64,000 nucleotides of DNA from Maribacter luteus (GCF_009674825.1 NZ_WKJH01000028.1:62432-126431), one strand, 5' to 3'. Positions 1-10,977 are shown, numbered from the stretch's first letter. Numbers and translations are program-made. Notes: generated from the sequence alone by a model not told the origin.

Positions 1-199
1 CCTCTTCTACGGCTTGTTGAATGGATTTTATGGTTTGTGTAATATTATTGACCACACCACGGTGTACACCTAAACTTTTTGACCTTCCGATACCCAAAAT
101 TTCAATTTTACCATATTCGTTTTCCTTACCGATTATGGCGACAATTTTGGTAGTTCCGATATCTAACCCAACTGAATAATTACCCTGTTCCATTTCCAT
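1..199 (-). CDS. ftsA: Cell division protein FtsA, N-terminal part (cut by window edge)
   Basis: The reverse strand from 199 gives a protein starting MEMEQGNYSVGLDIGTTKIV and running open to the window edge, about 66 residues. GLDIGTTK is the phosphate-1 loop of the actin/Hsp70 fold as found in FtsA, the membrane-tethering partner of FtsZ. The start ATG lies two bases beyond the ftsQ stop, which fits the usual ftsQ-ftsA order at the end of the dcw cluster. A second in-frame ATG six bases further in is an equally possible start. Only the 1A subdomain start is visible, so nothing can be said about the SHS2 domain or the C-terminal amphipathic helix. Confidence 0.9.
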   Translation of the reverse strand, partial: MEMEQGNYSVGLDIGTTKIVAIIGKENEYGKIEILGIGRSKSLGVHRGVVNNITQTIKSIQQAVEE

Positions 200-201
200 A
201 C

Positions 202-921
202 TTATATTTTGGTGCACACTACTTGATTGTTAAACTCTAGACTTACAACATTATAATCTTCCAAGGTTTCATCCTTGTTCGCTTTTGTATAAAATGCCTT
301 GAAGTTGTTGAATTTTTCATCTAAACCATCTACACCCCCCAAGTTCACTACAAACTGTTCCATACGAAACTTTAATTGGTATTTCCCTTCATCTGCAATA
401 TGGATACCAATTACGTTCTTACGTAAAAAGTCATCATTGTTTATGTATTTTAAAATCTCATAAACATCTTCAAGACTTTTTCCCGTCACCTTTCCTGTAA
501 TTATAGGTACCCTAGCAGAATGACTCACGGAAAACGGCATACGTCTCCCATCTTCATCCAGATAAAACTTAGAATCCCCTTCTATTCTTCCGATTGGCCT
601 ACGCTGCTCGATTTTTGTCGTAAGCTCCCCATTTACAGTAAGATACACTTGGGCACTTTTCACCATTTCATTGGCCTCAATGACCTTCTCTATAGTATTC
701 AAAACTAATTTTTCTTTAGGCTCATTTGTAAGGGGGCCATATTTTTGTATTAACAATTTATTAACCATGCCCTGAGTGATATACAAATTGTTATCACCAA
801 CGAATTCTATATTCAACCCATTGACCGATCTTTGCTTACTTCTTACGTTTGAAAACGCATAAAGTCCTGTTACAATAAACAGTAGAGCTATCAGTTTTAT
901 GTAGTCCCAATTAATGCGCAT
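202..921 (-). CDS. ftsQ: Cell division protein FtsQ
   Basis: A 239-residue bitopic membrane protein of the divisome. A short cytoplasmic N-terminus is followed by one membrane segment (about residues 8-24, ending at YAFSN). An extracytoplasmic part follows, starting with a POTRA-like stretch (VNGLNIEFVGDNNLYIT, about 34-50). In the family FtsQ recruits FtsL and FtsB and binds other divisome proteins through its periplasmic domain. Primary sequence conservation is low, so identification rests on topology, length and position between murC and ftsA. Its start overlaps the 3' end of murC by 11 bases, consistent with coupled translation. Confidence 0.85.
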   Translation of the reverse strand: MRINWDYIKLIALLFIVTGLYAFSNVRSKQRSVNGLNIEFVGDNNLYITQGMVNKLLIQKYGPLTNEPKEKLVLNTIEKVIEANEMVKSAQVYLTVNGELTTKIEQRRPIGRIEGDSKFYLDEDGRRMPFSVSHSARVPIITGKVTGKSLEDVYEILKYINNDDFLRKNVIGIHIADEGKYQLKFRMEQFVVNLGGVDGLDEKFNNFKAFYTKANKDETLEDYNVVSLEFNNQVVCTKI

Positions 922-2263
922 TTTCCAGTTCTTTTTTGATTTTCGACACTTCTAACCCAATATCCCCGGCTCCCATAGTCACCAGTACATCAGGACTTTG
1001 TGATTTTATCTCAGTTATAAGCTCTTCTTTACTTACTAATTTTTTCTTCGGATTTGTTATTTTCCCCAACAACCAAGAAGAATTGACACCTGCCAATGGC
1101 TCTTCCCTTGCCGGATAGATATCCAACAAAAGGATACTATCGAATTTTGACAAACTTTCGGCAAAAGCGTCTACGAAATCCCTGGTCCTAGAGAATAAGT
1201 GGGGTTGAAAAACAGCCAATACTTTTTTATTCGGATGCATCTCGGAAATCGCTTGATAAACAGCATTTATTTCTGTAGGATGATGTGCATAATCATCAAT
1301 AAAAACAAAGCCTCCTTCTTTTATCTTATAAGAAAACCTTCGCTGCACACCTTTAAAAGTTTCCAATCCCTTTGCCAATATAGTTGGCGAAGAACCTGAT
1401 TCTATCGCCATAGCAAAAGCCACAAGTCCGTTCAATAGATTATGTTCCCCAGGTTTATTGAACTTAACACCCATCAACGTTGTTTCCGGGGTCTTCAAAT
1501 CAAAAATATAGGTCCCATGCTCTATTTTAAGGTTCTCGATACAATAATCGGATCCATCCTCAATACCGTATGTCAACCCACCAATCGGCAATCCTTTACG
1601 CACGAACAACTTACCATTAGGCTTTGTTTTATCAGCAAATTCTTCGAAAGATCTTACCATTTCATCATTGGTTCCGTAAATATCCAAATGATCGGCATCC
1701 ATAGAGGTAATGCAAGCTACATCGGGAAACAACCTTAGAAACGAACGGTCATATTCATCAGCTTCAACAACAGAATACTCAGAACCTTTAAATAAAAAGT
1801 TACTGTTGAAATCTTCTGAAACCCCTCCTAGAAATGCGGTAAACGGAGTTCCCGACTCATTAAGCAAATGTGCCAAAATACTCGAAGTGGTTGTTTTACC
1901 ATGCGTACCGGCAACTGCGAAACAAAATGTATCTTTTGTAATAATACCCAATACCTCAGAACGTTTTTTTACGGTAAAACCATTTTGAAAAAAGTACTGA
2001 TATTCCGAATGACTATCGGGTACAGCCGGCGTATAAACCACCAAGGTCTTACGGGAATCCATAAAGCGCCCATCAATAGCCTTGACGTCATCGCTATAAT
2101 GAATATGTATACCCAATTGAGAAAGCTCTTCTGTTAACGGGGTCTTAGTTTTATCATAGCCTGCCACATTCTTCTTAATATATACAAAATAACGCGCCAG
2201 GGCAGACATACCAATGCCCCCTATCCCTATAAAATAAACGTTATGTATTTGTTTAAGATCCAT
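911..2263 (-). CDS. murC: UDP-N-acetylmuramate--L-alanine ligase (MurC)
   Basis: 450 residues; adds L-Ala to UDP-MurNAc with ATP hydrolysis, the first amino-acid step of the peptidoglycan stem peptide, in the cytoplasm. The N-terminal Rossmann glycine motif GIGGIGMSALA is at 13-23. The Mur ligase ATP-binding loop GTHGKTT is at 119-125. ADEYDRSF in the central domain and DDYAHHPTEI in the C-terminal part are MurC-type signatures. Length is in the normal range. The gene directly abuts murG with no gap and overlaps ftsQ, so the whole stretch is one transcript. Confidence 0.97.
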   Translation of the reverse strand: MDLKQIHNVYFIGIGGIGMSALARYFVYIKKNVAGYDKTKTPLTEELSQLGIHIHYSDDVKAIDGRFMDSRKTLVVYTPAVPDSHSEYQYFFQNGFTVKKRSEVLGIITKDTFCFAVAGTHGKTTTSSILAHLLNESGTPFTAFLGGVSEDFNSNFLFKGSEYSVVEADEYDRSFLRLFPDVACITSMDADHLDIYGTNDEMVRSFEEFADKTKPNGKLFVRKGLPIGGLTYGIEDGSDYCIENLKIEHGTYIFDLKTPETTLMGVKFNKPGEHNLLNGLVAFAMAIESGSSPTILAKGLETFKGVQRRFSYKIKEGGFVFIDDYAHHPTEINAVYQAISEMHPNKKVLAVFQPHLFSRTRDFVDAFAESLSKFDSILLLDIYPAREEPLAGVNSSWLLGKITNPKKKLVSKEELITEIKSQSPDVLVTMGAGDIGLEVSKIKKELENAH

Positions 2264-3397
2264 CTATTCAGCTACCAATTTTTCAATTTCATCAACAATA
2301 GAAGCCGTCGCATTTGGCATGGCCAACTTCTTTATATTAAGCCCTAATTTTTCTTGTTTTTCTTTTGAACCGAACATCCCGGAGAAAACGCCCTCGAAAC
2401 GTTCGTCCAAATCTTTTTCTTTTACCATTATCGCGGCATCCTCATTCACCAAAGCCATGGCATTCTTGGTTTGATGATCCTCAGCGACATTGGGCGAAGG
2501 GATAAACAATACCGGTTTACCTACTATACACAGTTCGGATACTGAACTTGCACCAGCCCTGGATATGATAAAATCACTTGCAGTGTATGCATGGTCCATC
2601 CTATTCAGAAAATCGAGCACTTTTACATTTTCAGAGTTGAACTTTTTATATTCTTCGAAATAAAGTTTTCCGCATTGCCAGATCAATTGAATTCCCAAAT
2701 CTTTAAAGTAATCTAGTTTTTGAGCGATCAATTGGTTAACTCTTCTTGCCCCAAGGCTTCCGCCCAATACCAACAATGTGGGTTGGTCTGCTTGCAATCC
2801 GAAAAAGTCCAAAGCCTCTTTTTTATCTTTTCCTTTGGTAACCAAATCACCTCTTACGGGATTTCCCGTTTTCACGATTTTATCGGATGGAAAAAATGCC
2901 TCCATTCCGTCATAAGCCACACAGATCTTAGCCACCTTATCCTTCAACAATTTATTGGTTATGCCCGCATAAGAATTCTGTTCCTGTAAAACACACGGTA
3001 TTCCCCTGCCGGAAGCAACCTTTAACAAAGGGCCACTTGCAAATCCGCCCGTACCAACTACGGCATGTGGCTTGAATTTCGATACTATTTTACCTGCTTT
3101 GAACAAACTACTTATCAATTTAATCGGAAACATTAAATTTTTAAGGGTCAGTTTCCTTTGCAACCCTGATATCCATAACCCTTCGATCTTGTACCCAGCC
3201 TGTGGTACTTTCTCCATCTCCATCCTATCCTTTGCCCCTACGAACAGGAACTCAGCATTCGGATGTCTTTTTTTCAATTCATTGGCGATAGCTATTGCCG
3301 GATAAATATGTCCGCCAGTACCTCCACCGGAAAGGATAAACCGAAGAACTTGATCAGGGTTCTTCCCATCTGTCATAGATTGTTCTTTTGAGTTCAT
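2264..3397 (-). CDS. murG: UDP-GlcNAc:MurNAc-pentapeptide-undecaprenol GlcNAc transferase (MurG)
   Basis: 377 residues; converts lipid I to lipid II on the cytoplasmic face of the membrane. The first glycine-rich loop of the family, [11 protein letters not shown], is at 24-34. The C-terminal UDP-GlcNAc region is represented by [18 protein letters not shown]. It carries about 17 residues before the usual N-terminus, and an internal Met at residue 8 (start 3376) would give a more typical length; the long start leaves 7 bases from the ftsW stop. Flanked by murC and ftsW in the standard cluster order. Confidence 0.96.
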   Translation of the reverse strand: MNSKEQSMTDGKNPDQVLRFILSGGGTGGHIYPAIAIANELKKRHPNAEFLFVGAKDRMEMEKVPQAGYKIEGLWISGLQRKLTLKNLMFPIKLISSLFKAGKIVSKFKPHAVVGTGGFASGPLLKVASGRGIPCVLQEQNSYAGITNKLLKDKVAKICVAYDGMEAFFPSDKIVKTGNPVRGDLVTKGKDKKEALDFFGLQADQPTLLVLGGSLGARRVNQLIAQKLDYFKDLGIQLIWQCGKLYFEEYKKFNSENVKVLDFLNRMDHAYTASDFIISRAGASSVSELCIVGKPVLFIPSPNVAEDHQTKNAMALVNEDAAIMVKEKDLDERFEGVFSGMFGSKEKQEKLGLNIKKLAMPNATASIVDEIEKLVAE

Positions 3398-3404
3398 ATC
3401 CTTT

Positions 3405-4604
3405 TTATAATTGTCCGCTTAATATCTCTAAGGGATTGGTGTCATCCATTTCAATATGATTCTCCTCTATCTCTTCACTCTTTCTACTTGCACTTAGTAT
3501 TATCCCGATGGCCAAACATGTCATCCAACTGGAAGTACCACCGCTACTTATTAATGGCAAGGTTTGCCCCGTTACCGGGAACAGTTCTACCGCCACTGCC
3601 ATATTGATCATGGCCTGGAACACGATGGGCAAGCCCACACCTAATACCAACAACTTGCCAAATATGGTACGATTGGCATTGGCGACCACCACGATACGGA
3701 ACAACAACAACATATAGAAAAACATAAGCACAAAGCCTCCAAGTAATCCGTATTCCTCAACAATTATCGCATAGATGAAATCCGAAGAACTTTGTGGTAA
3801 AAAATTCTTTTGAACACTTTTTCCGGCCCCCTTACCAAAAACACCACCTGATGCTACGGCAATTTTGGCCCTTTCAATCTGATAATCGGCTTCCGTATCC
3901 TCAGGATTAGCAAAATTCTCAACCCTACTTATCCAAGTATCCACGCGGTTAGGAAACAAGTCAGGAGCCGCTTTCGCCGTTAAAACAAAGAGGGTTAGAC
4001 ATAATATGCCCGTACCGATTATGCCTATTAAATATTTTATGGGATACCCACCTAAGAAACACAACAACAATACCATGGAAAACATGATTGCGGCCGTAGA
4101 AAAGTTAGCAGGTAAAATCAATATTATGACAAGAAAAACCGGAAACCATAGTGGAAGGATACTCTCTTGAAAAGTAATTTCACTGTCCTTGATCTTGGTT
4201 AAGTAACGAGCGACATATATCATTAAAACCACTGCCGCCAGATTAGAGGTCTGAAAAGTAAAACCCACTAAGGGAATCCGAATCCATCTACTTGCATTGG
4301 CACCATCTATCGTAGTACCCTGAGCCATGGTGAATATCAGCAAAACCAAAACGATAGGCATGGCAATCAAAGAAAGACCCTTAAAGAAATGCACCGGTAT
4401 TTTATGCACCCCGTAAATAATACCGAAACCTAAAAACAACAGAAAGGCATGTTTTACCAAATGCCCTCCAGTAGTACCGTTACCAACTACATAGACCAAA
4501 TTACTACTGGCACTATAGACCGGCAAAAACGAAAACAAGGCCAACAGTGCCACAACGGCCCAAATGGCTTTATCCCCTTCGATATTTTTTAAAAATTTAA
4601 GCAC
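3405..4604 (-). CDS. ftsW: Lipid II polymerase / SEDS protein FtsW
   Basis: 399 residues, with about ten hydrophobic segments. SEDS proteins polymerise lipid II into glycan strands together with a class B penicillin-binding protein, here FtsI from the same cluster. The family signature [15 protein letters not shown] is near the C-terminus (about residues 345-360). A large extracytoplasmic loop with [17 protein letters not shown] precedes [16 protein letters not shown], as in FtsW/RodA. FtsW rather than RodA is inferred from its location between murD and murG. Two bases separate it from the murD stop. Confidence 0.95.
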   Translation of the reverse strand: MLKFLKNIEGDKAIWAVVALLALFSFLPVYSASSNLVYVVGNGTTGGHLVKHAFLLFLGFGIIYGVHKIPVHFFKGLSLIAMPIVLVLLIFTMAQGTTIDGANASRWIRIPLVGFTFQTSNLAAVVLMIYVARYLTKIKDSEITFQESILPLWFPVFLVIILILPANFSTAAIMFSMVLLLCFLGGYPIKYLIGIIGTGILCLTLFVLTAKAAPDLFPNRVDTWISRVENFANPEDTEADYQIERAKIAVASGGVFGKGAGKSVQKNFLPQSSSDFIYAIIVEEYGLLGGFVLMFFYMLLLFRIVVVANANRTIFGKLLVLGVGLPIVFQAMINMAVAVELFPVTGQTLPLISSGGTSSWMTCLAIGIILSASRKSEEIEENHIEMDDTNPLEILSGQL

Positions 4605-4606
4605 TT

Positions 4607-5941
4607 CTATAAATTTTTAATGGCTTCTTTAAATTGATTACCCCTGTCTTCATAATTCTTGAACAGGTCAAAACTTGCACAGGCCGGTGACAACAATACG
4701 GTATCCCCGCGTTCTGCGATTTTATAGGCAACTTTTACTGCCTCTTCCATAGCATATGTTTCTACCAAAAGATCTACAACATTACCAAAAGCATCCACGA
4801 TTTTGGAATTATCGCTACCTAGGCAGATAATAGCCTTTACCTTTTCACGGACCAAAGGCATCAACTCTTTATAATTGTTCCCTTTATCAACCCCACCTAC
4901 GATCCAAACCGTTGGCGCGCTCATGCTGTCCAAGGCAAAATAGGTAGCATTGACATTCGTTGCCTTTGAGTCATTGATATACTGAACGTGTTGTATTTTC
5001 AACACCTTCTCCAATCTGTGTTCGGCGCCTTGGAAATTGGCGACACACTCACGAATGGTCTGCTTTCGGATTCCGACAAGTTTGGCCGCCAATGATGAAG
5101 CCATTGTATTCTTTACATTGTGTTTTCCTTCCAGTGCCAGTGTGCTCTCTTTCATTTTTATTGTCTCGTTATTAATCTTTAATACTATTTCCCCATTCTT
5201 TAAAAATGCCCCTTGCCCCATTTCCTTTTCAATAGAAAATGGCATTAATATGGATTTAACCGGGTGTTTTGCCAACCAATTCACGATTACTTCGTCATCG
5301 GCGTCATAAATAAGATAATCGTCCGACTCTTGGTTCTCCGTTATCCTGAACTTAGATGCTACATAGTTTTCGAATTTATAATCGTAGCGATCCAAATGGT
5401 CTGGTGTAATATTCGTTATAATGGCCACATGTGGTTTAAAATCCACTATACCGTCCAGCTGAAAACTACTTATCTCCAATACATAATTTCCATACTCCTT
5501 TTCAGCCACCATCTTTGCGAAACTATCCCCAATATTGCCCGCCATACCAACGCTCAGCCCACCTTCTTTCAAAATATGGTTGGTAAGCATGGTCGTAGTG
5601 GTTTTACCGTTACTCCCCGTAATCCCAATGATTCGTGCATCGGTAAACCGCGCCGCAAATTCAATCTCGGAGATTACAGGAATCCCCTTCTCCTTCAATA
5701 AAAGAACCAAAGGAACCGTGTCAGGTATCCCTGGACTTTTCATGACCACATCCGCATTTAAGATCTTTGCTTCGGTATGTGCTTTTTCTTCCCAATCAAT
5801 CCCATAATGTTCAAGAACTTTTTTATACTTTTCCTTTATTTCCCCTTTATCGGAAACAAAGATCCCATATCCTTTTTTCAACCCTAAAATGGCAGTACCT
5901 ACTCCACTTTCACCTCCTCCAAGGATAACCAAGCGTGCCAT
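4607..5941 (-). CDS. murD: UDP-N-acetylmuramoylalanine--D-glutamate ligase (MurD)
   Basis: 444 residues; adds D-Glu to UDP-MurNAc-L-Ala. The nucleotide loop reads GITGSNGKTTTT (about 105-116) and the C-terminal signature NDSKATNVNAT is intact. The N-terminal GGGESGVGTA is the Rossmann-like UDP-binding loop. The length matches the family. The gene abuts mraY without a gap, so it is within the single dcw transcript. Confidence 0.97.
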   Translation of the reverse strand: MARLVILGGGESGVGTAILGLKKGYGIFVSDKGEIKEKYKKVLEHYGIDWEEKAHTEAKILNADVVMKSPGIPDTVPLVLLLKEKGIPVISEIEFAARFTDARIIGITGSNGKTTTTMLTNHILKEGGLSVGMAGNIGDSFAKMVAEKEYGNYVLEISSFQLDGIVDFKPHVAIITNITPDHLDRYDYKFENYVASKFRITENQESDDYLIYDADDEVIVNWLAKHPVKSILMPFSIEKEMGQGAFLKNGEIVLKINNETIKMKESTLALEGKHNVKNTMASSLAAKLVGIRKQTIRECVANFQGAEHRLEKVLKIQHVQYINDSKATNVNATYFALDSMSAPTVWIVGGVDKGNNYKELMPLVREKVKAIICLGSDNSKIVDAFGNVVDLLVETYAMEEAVKVAYKIAERGDTVLLSPACASFDLFKNYEDRGNQFKEAIKNL

Positions 5942-7162
5942 TTATCTTACTTTAAGGGTAACAATCGTTATAATTGCCAGCATAATACCTACAATCCAGA
6001 AACGGGTTACTATTTTGCTTTCATGATATCCCCTTTTCTGATAATGATGATGTAATGGTGCCATTAAGAACACCCTTTTGCCTTCCCCTAACTTTTTCTT
6101 GGTGTATTTGAAATACCCGACTTGCAACATTACCGAGATCGATTCGGCAAAGAAGATTCCACATAAAACGGGTATCAATAATTCTTTTCGTATAATAATG
6201 GCAATTACCGCAATTACACCCCCGATGGTCAAACTTCCCGTATCCCCCATAAAAACGGTTGCCGGGAAAGCGTTATACCATAAAAAGCCTACCAAGGCCC
6301 CTACAAATGCCGTTACGAATACCAGCAACTCGCCAACCCCAGTGATATACATGATATCGAGATAATCGGAAAAAATAATATTACCCGAGACCCAAGTGAA
6401 AATACCCAAGGTAAAAACGATTATTGCCGAGGTACCTGCCGCCAAACCATCTATGCCATCGGTTAGATTTGCGCCGTTCGATACTGCCGTAACGATCAAA
6501 ATGATCATAGGAATGAAAATCAACCACACATAATCCTTGGCGCCTTCACCTGCCCAAGCTATGAGGTTACCATAATCGAATTCATTGTTCTTTATAAAAG
6601 GAACCGTTGTCCTAGTGGATTTAATATCCGCTCCCTTCACCTGTTCAACCTGATACTCTTTAGTGATAACGGTCTTATCATGGTCGCGCATCGTTACCTG
6701 GGGATGAAAGTATAAGGTAGCCCCAACGATGAGCCCCAAAACCACTTGACCTAGGATCTTAAACCTTCCTTTTAAACCTTCTTTATCCTTTTTAAAGGTC
6801 TTGATATAGTCATCAATAAAACCGATAACCCCCATCCAGACAGTCGTTACGATCAAAAGAATGATATAAATATTCAATATATCGGCAAATAACAACACCG
6901 GAATCAAAGTAGCCATGATGATGATAAGGCCACCCATCGTAGGCGTACCTGCTTTTTGCTCTTGTCCTTGCAAGCCCAAATCCCTAATGCTTTCACCGAT
7001 TTGCTTTCGCTGTAACAATAAAATCACCTTTTTACCGTAAACAGTGGCAATAATCAAAGAAAACAGAATGGCCATAGCCGCCCGAAAGGTGGTGAAACCA
7101 AATAGGCTTGCCCCTGGCAACTGATATTCTTTTTCTAAAAATTCAAACAGATAATATAGCAT
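5942..7162 (-). CDS. mraY: Phospho-N-acetylmuramoyl-pentapeptide transferase (MraY)
   Basis: 406 residues, polytopic inner-membrane enzyme that moves phospho-MurNAc-pentapeptide to undecaprenyl phosphate to give lipid I. Visible catalytic motifs are [22 protein letters not shown] and [12 protein letters not shown], followed by [12 protein letters not shown], the MraY histidine motif. It is about 45 residues longer than the E. coli enzyme. The extra length is an extracytoplasmic loop near residues 150-205 with hydrophilic sequence ([17 protein letters not shown]). I believe this insertion is common in Bacteroidota. Confidence 0.97.
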   Translation of the reverse strand: MLYYLFEFLEKEYQLPGASLFGFTTFRAAMAILFSLIIATVYGKKVILLLQRKQIGESIRDLGLQGQEQKAGTPTMGGLIIIMATLIPVLLFADILNIYIILLIVTTVWMGVIGFIDDYIKTFKKDKEGLKGRFKILGQVVLGLIVGATLYFHPQVTMRDHDKTVITKEYQVEQVKGADIKSTRTTVPFIKNNEFDYGNLIAWAGEGAKDYVWLIFIPMIILIVTAVSNGANLTDGIDGLAAGTSAIIVFTLGIFTWVSGNIIFSDYLDIMYITGVGELLVFVTAFVGALVGFLWYNAFPATVFMGDTGSLTIGGVIAVIAIIIRKELLIPVLCGIFFAESISVMLQVGYFKYTKKKLGEGKRVFLMAPLHHHYQKRGYHESKIVTRFWIVGIMLAIITIVTLKVR

Positions 7163-7183
7163 TCCTATTGGTCGTTATATCTT

Positions 7184-8647
7184 TTATTTATCCAGTGTTT
7201 TTAATACTTCCCTTACTATTTTGAAATCGTCAAAATCCACACGCTCGCCATTAGTTTCCTGATACGTTTCGTGCCCTTTACCGGCAATAAGGATAATATC
7301 ATTGGGCATGGCCAATTGACAAGCTGTCTTAATCGCCTGTTTACGATTTTCTATAGACAATACTTTTTTCACATTTTGGGGTTCTACCCCAACTTCCATT
7401 TCCTCAATGATCACAGCAGGTGACTCCGACCTTGGATTATCCGAAGTGAAAATGACCTTGCTACTCATTTGGGTAGCGATTTTACCCATTACCGGACGCT
7501 TAGACTTGTCTCTATCGCCACCACACCCCACAACGGTGATGACGTTTTCATTTCCAGTCCTCAATGTTCCGATTGTCTCGAGTACATTTTGTAAAGCATC
7601 CGGCGTATGGGCATAATCTACTATTGCCGTTATTTTTTCTTTTGATATATGGTATTGGAACCTTCCGTCAACGTTATCCAATTCACTGAGCAAACGAAGG
7701 GTCTCCAATTTTTCTAGCCCCAAAATATCTGCCGTAGCATAAATGGCCAAAACGTTGTAAGCATTGAAACTACCGATCAATTTGGTCCATAATTGATCGT
7801 CATCAATCCTTAATAATTGTCCGTCAAATTGATTCTCAAGAATCTGCCCCCTGTAATCCGCATATGATTTCAAGGCATAGGTAAACTTTCTTGCCTTTGT
7901 ATTCTGTAACATCACCAAACCATTCTTGTCATCGATATTCGTTAACGCAAAAGCGTTTTTCGGTAAATTATCGAACAGCGTTTTTTTGGTATCCCTGTAA
8001 TCCGCGAAGGTTTTATGATAATCTAAATGATCATGGGTGAGATTCGTGAAAATCGCCCCTTCGAACAACAGGCCCTCCGTTCTTTTTTGATGAATGCCAT
8101 GGGAACTCACCTCCATAAAGCAATACTCTACCCCTTCTTCACTCATCAATGCCAAGTGCCTATTAATGGTCAAAGCATCTGGTGTGGTATGTGTTGTTTG
8201 GTATTCTTTATCATCGACCATGATTTTTATGGTGGATATCAACCCTACCTTAAAACCGGCTTTTTTGAACAATTGAAACAAAAGACTACTAATAGTGGTC
8301 TTACCATTGGTGCCTGTAATACCTACCAACTTCAGGTTTCGTGATGGATTACCGTAATAATTGGAAGCCATGATAGCCAAGGCTTTATTTCCATTATCAA
8401 CTTCAACATAAGTTACCCCGTCTACCAATTGTCCGGGCATGGTTTCACAAACAATGCAGACCGCCCCCGAATCTATGGCTTTTTCAATATATTTATGACC
8501 ATCTGTCAATGTTCCCTTTATTGCAACAAAGACATCATCAAAACCCACTTTTCGCGAATCGAAAGTAATGGTATTGACCATAATAGTGGTAGAACCACTA
8601 ACCGCGGATAGGCTAACCCCGAATAATATGTCTTTTAATAAATTCAC
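7184..8647 (-). CDS. murE: UDP-MurNAc-tripeptide synthetase, meso-diaminopimelate type (MurE)
   Basis: 487 residues; adds the third stem-peptide residue. The ATP loop GITGTNGKTTISS is at about 110-122. The specificity motif DNPR (in TSDNPRSESP, about residues 405-415) is the one found in enzymes that add meso-diaminopimelate rather than lysine, so the wall is predicted to be A1-gamma type. The start codon overlaps the ftsI stop by four bases (ATGA-type overlap), and 21 bases separate its end from mraY. Confidence 0.96.
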   Translation of the reverse strand: MNLLKDILFGVSLSAVSGSTTIMVNTITFDSRKVGFDDVFVAIKGTLTDGHKYIEKAIDSGAVCIVCETMPGQLVDGVTYVEVDNGNKALAIMASNYYGNPSRNLKLVGITGTNGKTTISSLLFQLFKKAGFKVGLISTIKIMVDDKEYQTTHTTPDALTINRHLALMSEEGVEYCFMEVSSHGIHQKRTEGLLFEGAIFTNLTHDHLDYHKTFADYRDTKKTLFDNLPKNAFALTNIDDKNGLVMLQNTKARKFTYALKSYADYRGQILENQFDGQLLRIDDDQLWTKLIGSFNAYNVLAIYATADILGLEKLETLRLLSELDNVDGRFQYHISKEKITAIVDYAHTPDALQNVLETIGTLRTGNENVITVVGCGGDRDKSKRPVMGKIATQMSSKVIFTSDNPRSESPAVIIEEMEVGVEPQNVKKVLSIENRKQAIKTACQLAMPNDIILIAGKGHETYQETNGERVDFDDFKIVREVLKTLDK

Positions 8648-10650
8648 GAAAGTTCCAATATTATCTTTTCAACTTTATTTATGTCCGTTCCTTGGGAAAT
8701 GGATTGTTTTTTAACCTTGCCGTTACCCTTAACCTCTACCTTTATCCCAAGGTTTTCAAGAATGGAAACGGCATCCATTCCGCTCATTCCTTTTACATTG
8801 GGCACTTTGTTGTATTTTTTTTGTGCTTCGGCAAAGTACTTTTGATACGATTGCTCCAATCGACCATCATTACCCCCCATCATTTCCACCTCATCGATCA
8901 AAGGATTGGTAGCATATACTTTTTGGGCAACTGATTTAAATACAGGTCCAGAAACATCTGCCCCATAATACCCAACACTTTTATCAGGCTCGTGTATGAC
9001 TACAATACAGGAGTACTTAGGCTGTTCAGCCGGAAAATATCCTGCAAAGGTTGAAATATACCTTAGTTTATCAGGGTCCTTTGAAACGTAATTCTTTTGT
9101 GCCGTACCGGTTTTACCTGCCATGGAAAAATTCGGCGAATACAATCGATGTCCTGTCCCATGTTTTTTCTCTACCACATCTTTCAACAACTGCTGCACTT
9201 TTTCAACCGTTTCCTTAGAGCATATTGACGGATTGATCACCTCTTTCTCAAATTTCAGAACCGTCCTATCCCATTCTTTTACCTCTTTGATCAACCTAGG
9301 CTTCACCATTTCCCCATCATTTGCAATGGCATTGTAAAAGGTTAGCACCTGTAAAGGAGTCATGGATACCTCATAGCCATAAGCCATCTGTGCCAAGGAA
9401 AGACCCGACCAACCCTTATCTCCTGGAGAACGCAATACCGGTTTCCCTTCACCTTTGATAGGAAGGCCGATTTCATTGCCAATCCCCATACGTAACAAAC
9501 GATTTACATATTTCGAAGGCTCATCTTTATAACCATTGTGAATGGTCTTTGCAAATGCTGTATTCGAGGAAACCTCAAAAGCTTTTGCCATTGAAATTTT
9601 GCCGTATCCCCCGTGTTTGGAATCCCTGACCCTATGGTTATATATTTTCCAATACCCTTTCTCCGTATCGATTACGGAGCTGGTATCTATTACTTTATCT
9701 TCCAATGCAGCAACCAAACTCATTAGTTTAAATGTAGATCCCGGCTCATGGGATTCACCAATAGCGTAGTTCAATCGCTCATAATATTTACCTTCTTTCG
9801 TTCTTCCTAAATTGGAAATTGCCTTGACTTCACCCGTTTTTGTTTCCATAACGATTACGGTTCCGTGTTCGGCCTTATAGTGTTCCAATTGTCGCAACAA
9901 GGCGTGATGGGCAATGTCCTGGATATTGATATCTATGGTTGAGATCACATCGTAACCATCTTTTGGCTCTACAATGTTATCCATTCCTATAGGTTTCCAT
10001 TGGCCCTTAGCTATTTTCTGCTTTAATCGCTTACCTTCAACCCCTCTTAAATATTGGCCAAAAGCACCCTCTAACCCAACTCTGGTGTAATAACCGTTTT
10101 CATCTTTACGCTCGTAACCAACGCTACGCTCGGCAATTTTACCCAAAGGATGTTCCCGAACCGTTTTTTGTTCTACGATCAAACCTCCTTTATACGGACC
10201 TTTACGCAACAGTGGAAAATCCTTCACATCCATATAATCGGAATAATCAAGATTTCTCACCAAAAGGGTGTATCTGTTTTTATTGGCCTTGGCTTTTCGC
10301 AAGAGCTGTTGGTAATGGGAAGAAGTTTTCCCCGTAAGTTTCGACAAAGCTTCGGCCAAGGGTTTTACATTTGCCTTAAAATCGGCATCGCTAACGGTCA
10401 CAGCATCAAAACGAATCGTATACTTTGAAACCGAAGTGGCCAAAAGACTACCGTCATCGGAATACAGATTACCACGGTTTGGAGCAATAGTGAACATTTT
10501 TTCTGTTCTTTTATGCGCTAAATCACGATATTTATTACCGTCGACCATCTGTATGCTTACCAGTTTAAAGAGCACGGCACATGCGAACAGGAATAGGAAT
10601 CCCGCCACAACATATAACCTGTTCAATATTCTCTTTTCGGTAACCGCCAT
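8644..10650 (-). CDS. ftsI: Division transpeptidase FtsI (PBP3) with C-terminal PASTA domain
   Basis: 668 residues. One N-terminal membrane anchor (about 12-33) is followed by a dimerisation domain and a penicillin-binding transpeptidase domain. The active-site triad of motifs is complete: STFK (in HEPGSTFKL, near residue 310), SSN (EVSSNTAF) and KTG (AGKTGTAQK). The last 60 or so residues (VPNVKGMSGMDAVSILENLG) form one PASTA repeat, as in SpoVD-type proteins. It cross-links septal peptidoglycan with FtsW. The start shares one base with the upstream ftsL-like stop. Confidence 0.96.
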   Translation of the reverse strand: MAVTEKRILNRLYVVAGFLFLFACAVLFKLVSIQMVDGNKYRDLAHKRTEKMFTIAPNRGNLYSDDGSLLATSVSKYTIRFDAVTVSDADFKANVKPLAEALSKLTGKTSSHYQQLLRKAKANKNRYTLLVRNLDYSDYMDVKDFPLLRKGPYKGGLIVEQKTVREHPLGKIAERSVGYERKDENGYYTRVGLEGAFGQYLRGVEGKRLKQKIAKGQWKPIGMDNIVEPKDGYDVISTIDINIQDIAHHALLRQLEHYKAEHGTVIVMETKTGEVKAISNLGRTKEGKYYERLNYAIGESHEPGSTFKLMSLVAALEDKVIDTSSVIDTEKGYWKIYNHRVRDSKHGGYGKISMAKAFEVSSNTAFAKTIHNGYKDEPSKYVNRLLRMGIGNEIGLPIKGEGKPVLRSPGDKGWSGLSLAQMAYGYEVSMTPLQVLTFYNAIANDGEMVKPRLIKEVKEWDRTVLKFEKEVINPSICSKETVEKVQQLLKDVVEKKHGTGHRLYSPNFSMAGKTGTAQKNYVSKDPDKLRYISTFAGYFPAEQPKYSCIVVIHEPDKSVGYYGADVSGPVFKSVAQKVYATNPLIDEVEMMGGNDGRLEQSYQKYFAEAQKKYNKVPNVKGMSGMDAVSILENLGIKVEVKGNGKVKKQSISQGTDINKVEKIILELS

Positions 10651-10970
10651 TACTCCTTAATTGATTTTACTTTTATTTTTTTTGGTGGTGTTTCTGAAGG
10701 ATACAAACCCTTCCCTTCAACAATTTTTGTTATCGTAGATTCCAATTTTAAACGCTGAACATCTGACCTAAGGTCAACGAATTCGCTACGCAATTCCTTT
10801 ACTTCTTCATTCAAAGCGGCTATCTGATGTACTTTTTTATCGGCACTATGCGAACTCCCTATCATCACCGTTGCCAAAAACGAGACGAATATTATGAACA
10901 ACCAGTGTTTTGGGGCGTCCCCGCTCACCAAAAACTTACCTTTCAGTACATCTAATATTCCTTTTCTCAT
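10650..10970 (-). CDS. ftsL: FtsL-like divisome protein
   Basis: 106 residues with the FtsL layout: a short cytoplasmic part, one membrane helix (about 22-42, HWLFIIFVSFLATVMIGS) and an extracytoplasmic coiled coil rich in Leu/Glu/Lys (about 48-85, including LNEEVKELRSEFVDLR). Sequence similarity across phyla is minimal, so the call rests on topology and on its place between rsmH and ftsI, which is where ftsL lies in nearly all dcw clusters. It would form a complex with FtsQ and an FtsB-like protein. Seven bases separate it from rsmH. Confidence 0.8.
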   Translation of the reverse strand: MRKGILDVLKGKFLVSGDAPKHWLFIIFVSFLATVMIGSSHSADKKVHQIAALNEEVKELRSEFVDLRSDVQRLKLESTITKIVEGKGLYPSETPPKKIKVKSIKE

Positions 10971-10977
10971 CGTATTG